A stretch of DNA of 64,000 bases from Paenibacillus gorillae (GTDB taxonomy: Bacteria > Bacillota > Bacilli > Paenibacillales > Paenibacillaceae), in assembly GCF_000513275.1 (NCBI RefSeq), contig NZ_CBVJ010000025.1, positions 1 through 64,000 of the forward strand, in the 5' to 3' direction. Made by a program: the position numbers and the translations under genes. How positions within the stretch are numbered: position 1 is the stretch's first letter; every line of letters starts with the position of its first letter. Below are positions 60,907-64,000 of the stretch, piece after piece. The notes below the pieces were generated by a model. The model searched no databases. It saw nothing but the letters and a program-made list of their open reading frames with translations, and was not told the DNA's origin.

Positions 60907-62853
60907 ATGCAAGAGGAAGCAGAAGCCAGCCAGGTATTTACACCGGAAATGATAGATACAATGGCCCGTATATGGACACGTTCGATTATTACATTAATAG
61001 ATGTGCGCTTTCTGAATATAGAGTACCAACACCCGTTGGAACAGTATAAATTGCCTAGCAGCATGTTTATCTATGCATATGGAGGAGAAGCCCAAATTCA
61101 ACTGAATGAAACCTCATTTGGAATGGAGCGCTTCGGTCTAGTTCACGGCGGGAAGGGGAGCCTGCTCAGTATTTCGCCTAAAGGGGAGACTGTGAAGACC
61201 TTTATGGTGCTTTATAAAGCAGAATTGCCTCTTTTATTCAAGAAGTACCTGCAGCAGTTGCTAGAGCAAGTGAATCCGTTTGTTCAGCAGTTTGGTTATA
61301 CGCCAAGTAATCCTATCTTGCTGCTTGATTGGTTTCAACAGATGATGAATGGATGGAACCGCGGCAAAGCGATCGATCAGCTGCAGGCCAAAAGTTTTCT
61401 CTATCAATTGATTCATGGGGTGTACAGAGATTTTGAGACTGGTGAGATTCGGTATCTACAGCCAGATCCAGCTTGTTCTGCCAAGCTTTATCTCGATAAG
61501 CATTACAGGGAACCGATCATGTTTCAAGAAATTGCCGATAGGTTTGGGATCAGTGGCGGGCAATTGACGCGGCTGTTCAAGAAGAAGGAAGGATTAAGCT
61601 TACAGGAGTATCTCATTCAGAGAAGGATTGAAGCTGCTTGTCATGATTTGAAGCATACAGAAGCTACGATTAAAGAAATCGCAATAGGCTCTGGTTTTGC
61701 AGATGAGAAAAACCTGTTTCGGATGTTTAAGAAGTATTACAAGATGACACCTAGTGATTATCGGAAAATAAACGCACTGTCCATGCAGGTTGGTGGTATT
61801 GATAATGATTATCATCATCTTTACAATGATAGGGAACTAGTGAATCTAGTCAGATCTTATAGAGATGGGGAATCAACGATGTTTGGACAAGTAAGAAAGA
61901 AAGAAATAATCTTGGCGGCGGCGATGAGCCTAATGCTGTTATTGTCGGCATGTACGTCGGGGACGCCAGCCAATAACGGCGGAACGGTGAATCCGGTACC
62001 TGAACAGACCCAACAGACGACACAACCGGAAGTGTCGCAGACCCGAACAATCTCTACAGTTAAGGGTGATGTTGAGGTGCCTAACAAGCCTCAGCGTGTT
62101 GTAGTCGATTATTTGATTGGAGATGTGGTGGCCCTAGGTGTAACTCCTCTAGGTGTAGCGAGAGTGACAAGGGACGATACGGAGGCTGTTTTTGCTAAGC
62201 AGATTACAGATTCCATTAAAATAAATATGGAGCCGGAAGATGTCATGACTCTTGAGCCTGATCTGATTATTCTAGCATGGGGTGATGAAAATTATGAAAA
62301 ATTATCCAAAATCGCCCCGACCATTTATGTTCCTTATGGGGATATGACTACAGAAGAGCGGATCCATTTTATTAGCGAAGTTTTGAACAAGCAAGAAGAG
62401 GCTGAAGCGGTTCTGAATGCTTATGCCGAAAAAATCAAGGAAGCAAAGCTTACCCTTCAAAATGCAGGTCTATCAGACGTGACGATAACTATGGGAGAAT
62501 TCGGTGATAAAAGTAACTACATAGCTGGATCTAAGCATGCGGTAGGGGGGCTTGTCTATAATGAACTTCAAATGAAGGCTCCGTCAAAAGTTCAAACGGA
62601 TATTATTGACACTGATAAATATTGGGGAGATATCTCGATGGAGGTTCTGGCCGCTTATATAGGTGATTATCTGATCGCCTTAGGCGATACGGAAGTTCCT
62701 GCAAATAATGAAATCTGGAAATCGATTCCTGCTGTGCAGCATAATCGGATCGTCACGGTCGGTACATCGCTATCTTGGTCCACGGATATCATGACTTCCA
62801 GTGCATTAATTGATCATATTGTTAATAAATTGGTGGCATTAGCTAAATCGTGA
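60907..62853 (+). CDS. AraC regulator fused in frame to a siderophore-binding lipoprotein
   Basis: 648 residues in one frame. Residues 1 to about 300 are an AraC regulator with two HTH motifs (IMFQEIADRFGISGGQLTRLFKKKEGLSLQEYL; EIAIGSGFADEKNLFRMFKKYYKMTPSDYRK). About 300-324 is low-grade linker. Residues 325-349 are a lipoprotein signal (basic start, hydrophobic core, LSAC, Cys349), and 350-648 a class III siderophore-binding domain. Unlike Btr-type fusions the binding domain would lie outside the membrane. The linker DNA holds a perfect Fur box and a promoter, so it looks like a former intergenic region. Removing one A from AAAA at 61765-61768 would end the regulator at YRK-stop, so the fusion may be an artefact. 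Confidence 0.8.
   Translation: MQEEAEASQVFTPEMIDTMARIWTRSIITLIDVRFLNIEYQHPLEQYKLPSSMFIYAYGGEAQIQLNETSFGMERFGLVHGGKGSLLSISPKGETVKTFMVLYKAELPLLFKKYLQQLLEQVNPFVQQFGYTPSNPILLLDWFQQMMNGWNRGKAIDQLQAKSFLYQLIHGVYRDFETGEIRYLQPDPACSAKLYLDKHYREPIMFQEIADRFGISGGQLTRLFKKKEGLSLQEYLIQRRIEAACHDLKHTEATIKEIAIGSGFADEKNLFRMFKKYYKMTPSDYRKINALSMQVGGIDNDYHHLYNDRELVNLVRSYRDGESTMFGQVRKKEIILAAAMSLMLLLSACTSGTPANNGGTVNPVPEQTQQTTQPEVSQTRTISTVKGDVEVPNKPQRVVVDYLIGDVVALGVTPLGVARVTRDDTEAVFAKQITDSIKINMEPEDVMTLEPDLIILAWGDENYEKLSKIAPTIYVPYGDMTTEERIHFISEVLNKQEEAEAVLNAYAEKIKEAKLTLQNAGLSDVTITMGEFGDKSNYIAGSKHAVGGLVYNELQMKAPSKVQTDIIDTDKYWGDISMEVLAAYIGDYLIALGDTEVPANNEIWKSIPAVQHNRIVTVGTSLSWSTDIMTSSALIDHIVNKLVALAKS
61799..61827 (+). promoter_or_regulatory. 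Fur-controlled promoter inside the fused ORF
   Basis: TTGATA (61799-61804), 17 bases, TACAAT (61822-61827). A perfect Fur box TGATAAT-G-ATTATCA (61800-61814) overlaps the -35. In the ORF it is translated as DNDYHH. It would drive the lipoprotein half alone. Confidence 0.8.
61879..62853 (+). CDS. Siderophore-binding lipoprotein, internal start within the fused ORF
   Basis: ATG at 61879 (codon 325 of the long frame) has GGGGA 7 bases ahead and lies about 45 bases after the start point of the internal promoter. The product of 324 residues begins with a textbook lipoprotein signal (FGQVRKKEIILAAAMSLM, then LLLSAC) and continues TRTISTVKGDVEVPNKPQRVVVDYLIGDVVALGVTPLGV, LEPDLIILAWGDE and IAPTIYVPYGDM, the standard iron-siderophore binding core. 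It is followed with a one-base overlap by FecCD permeases. It is probably the functional receptor of this second uptake system. Confidence 0.75.
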   Translation: MFGQVRKKEIILAAAMSLMLLLSACTSGTPANNGGTVNPVPEQTQQTTQPEVSQTRTISTVKGDVEVPNKPQRVVVDYLIGDVVALGVTPLGVARVTRDDTEAVFAKQITDSIKINMEPEDVMTLEPDLIILAWGDENYEKLSKIAPTIYVPYGDMTTEERIHFISEVLNKQEEAEAVLNAYAEKIKEAKLTLQNAGLSDVTITMGEFGDKSNYIAGSKHAVGGLVYNELQMKAPSKVQTDIIDTDKYWGDISMEVLAAYIGDYLIALGDTEVPANNEIWKSIPAVQHNRIVTVGTSLSWSTDIMTSSALIDHIVNKLVALAKS

Positions 62854-63867
62854 TGAAAAACAAGCCTGAACAAAAACGCCGCAGGGTGATAACTTTCACC
62901 ATGTATATGGTAGCAGGGCTTGGATTAACGGTTCTCATGTCTGCGGCATCGATTAGCTTCGGTGCCGCAGACATGAGGTTAGCGACGGCATGGGAGGCTA
63001 TTTTCCGGTTTGATCCAACTCTCACTGAGCATCAGATTATTCAAACCCTGCGTCTTCCGCGTACTGTAGCCGATCTGATCGTCGGGTGCAGCCTCTCGGT
63101 ATGCGGTGCTATCATGCAGGGGACGACGCGCAATCCGCTTGCTGACTCTGGGCTGATGGGGATCAGCTCAGGTGCAGCATTCGCGATTGCACTTTGCCTG
63201 GCTTTTCTGCCGGGTTATTCGTATGGGCACATGATGCTGTTTGCCTGTCTGGGAGCAGCGCTCGCTACCGGAATGACCTACTTCTTCGCTTCACTAGGCA
63301 AGCGAGGAATGACGCCTCAGCGGTTGATACTGGCAGGATTATCCATCTCCATGCTGTTTGGCGCACTCAGTCAGTATTTGGCGATCAATTACAACCTGGG
63401 GGCGAGCTCTGGCATTTTGGACGGCAGGCAGTACAGCGGGGGTGAAGTGGGGAGAATTGCTGATTATCTCACCGTTATTCGTTGGCGGTGTACTGCTGGC
63501 ACTGGCGTTATCTCCTTCCGTTACACTGCTTAGTTTGGGGGATGATGTGGCAAGCGGACTCGGTATTCGCAGCAGACTGGTCAAAGGCTTATCAACGATT
63601 ATCGTGCTCGTGCTTACTGGATTGGCTGTTGTCGTGGTTGGTCCGGTCGGTTTTATTGGTTTAATTACTCCGCATATTGTGCGATATATGGTTGGAGTCG
63701 ACTATCGGTACATTATTCCGGCCGCTGCGCTATACGGAGGGTTGCTGACCGTATCGGCGGATCTGGCTGGCCGCTTGATCAATAAGCCGTTCGAAACACC
63801 GATGGGCATTATATTTTCTATCATTGGTGTGCCATACTTCCTCTTCCTGGCTCGCAGGCGGGTATGA
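62853..63867 (+). pseudogene. FecCD-family permease, frameshifted at a G5 run
   Basis: ATG at 62853 overlaps the previous TGA (TGATG). The first part reads normally: RLPRTVADLIVGCSLSVCGAIMQGTTRNPLADSGLMGISSGAA, then TPQRLILAGLSISMLFGALSQYLAINYNLG. After the G5 run at 63398-63402 the frame fails and stops at 63533, while the +1 frame continues the family text (ALAFWTAGSTAGVKWGEL, GLITPHIVRYMVGVDYR) to 63867. Removing one G joins them into a normal permease of about 337 residues. So it is a frameshift mutation or a sequencing error in an otherwise intact gene. Confidence 0.85.
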
Positions 63868-64000
63868 CCAAGCAGCGTTATACGTTGCAACGGGGCATCT
63901 TCGTCAATGTAATGCTACTTATACTCATCCTTATATTTGCTGTCATTAGTATGAATTCTGGCAAGATGAATCTTTCACCGCTAGAAGTGCTGAGTGTTCT
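63864..64000 (+). CDS. FecCD-family permease, second subunit (cut by window edge)
   Basis: ATG at 63864 overlaps the previous stop by four bases (ATGA). The 45 codons present (MTKQRYTLQRGIFVNVMLLI, then a TM helix and SGKMNLSPLEVLSV) match the N-terminus of a FecCD subunit, whose TM1 is followed by the same SPLEVL-type turn. It would be the partner of the preceding permease. The rest lies outside the window. Confidence 0.85.
   Translation, partial: MTKQRYTLQRGIFVNVMLLILILIFAVISMNSGKMNLSPLEVLSV

Noticed and set aside
1..64000. tRNA, rRNA, IS elements, prophage, riboswitches
   Set aside because: None could be recognised by eye. Weak cases of small RNAs cannot be excluded without a covariance search.

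Overview
This window reads as chromosomal DNA of a spore-forming Gram-positive of the order Bacillales, most likely Paenibacillus or a close relative. The signs are moderate GC, strong AGGAGG-type ribosome sites, a YjcZ-like spore protein, ArsR/ArsB/thioredoxin-type ArsC, Btr-like AraC regulators fused to binding-protein domains, and classical Fur boxes (TGATAAT-N-ATTATCA). No rRNA, tRNA, CRISPR array, IS element or prophage was seen. The genus is an inference from gene families; no marker gene is present.

Layout. 1-10 kb: the end of a TPR glycosyltransferase, a C1q-like surface protein, an orphan siderophore-binding lipoprotein with its Btr-like regulator, a LysR regulator divergent from a frameshifted NTF2/SnoaL protein and an SDR, a Gly-rich YjcZ-like protein, msrA, and an arsR-arsB-arsC operon. 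10-17 kb: a LysR regulator divergent from a pentose-phosphate operon zwf-tkt-tal-gnd. 17-22 kb: an ECF41 sigma factor with its carboxymuconolactone decarboxylase partner, a 185-base repeat island, GNAT, HxlR and Gfo/Idh genes. 22-37 kb: a staphyloferrin B-like siderophore locus. sbnD-sbnC run left and sbnA-sbnB-sbnH plus two more IucA/IucC synthetases run right from a Fur-controlled divergent promoter region, followed by a Fur-boxed binding lipoprotein, two FecCD permeases and a second AraC/binding-protein regulator. Homologues of sbnG (citrate synthase) and sbnI are absent. 37-51 kb: an ECF sigma factor with a BtrH-like partner, a secreted protein, OsmC, two MFS pumps, VOC, GNAT, cupin, Rrf2, LysR and SDR genes, and small membrane proteins. 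51-55 kb: an antibiotic-resistance block with an Lsa-type ABC-F protein behind a clear transcription attenuator, a 47-codon ORF, a terminator, and a Cfr-like 23S rRNA methyltransferase. 55-60 kb: a heterodimeric ABC exporter, a small lipoprotein and an NAD-dependent epimerase behind two palindromic operators. 60-64 kb: a second iron-uptake locus in which an AraC regulator is fused in frame to a binding lipoprotein that has its own internal Fur-box promoter, followed by FecCD permeases, the first frameshifted and the second cut by the window edge.

How it fits together. Seven Fur boxes mark an iron-starvation regulon. It covers synthesis (SbnA and SbnB make L-2,3-diaminopropionate and alpha-ketoglutarate, SbnH decarboxylates, and three NIS synthetases condense with citrate), export (SbnD), capture (three binding lipoproteins), import (FecCD pairs) and ligand sensing (three AraC regulators carrying binding-protein domains). 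No ferric-siderophore ATPase is encoded here, so a shared one elsewhere is implied. Three genes are broken by single-base changes in homopolymers (T6, A8, G5), and a fourth run (A4) may create the regulator-lipoprotein fusion, so the reads behind these sites matter.
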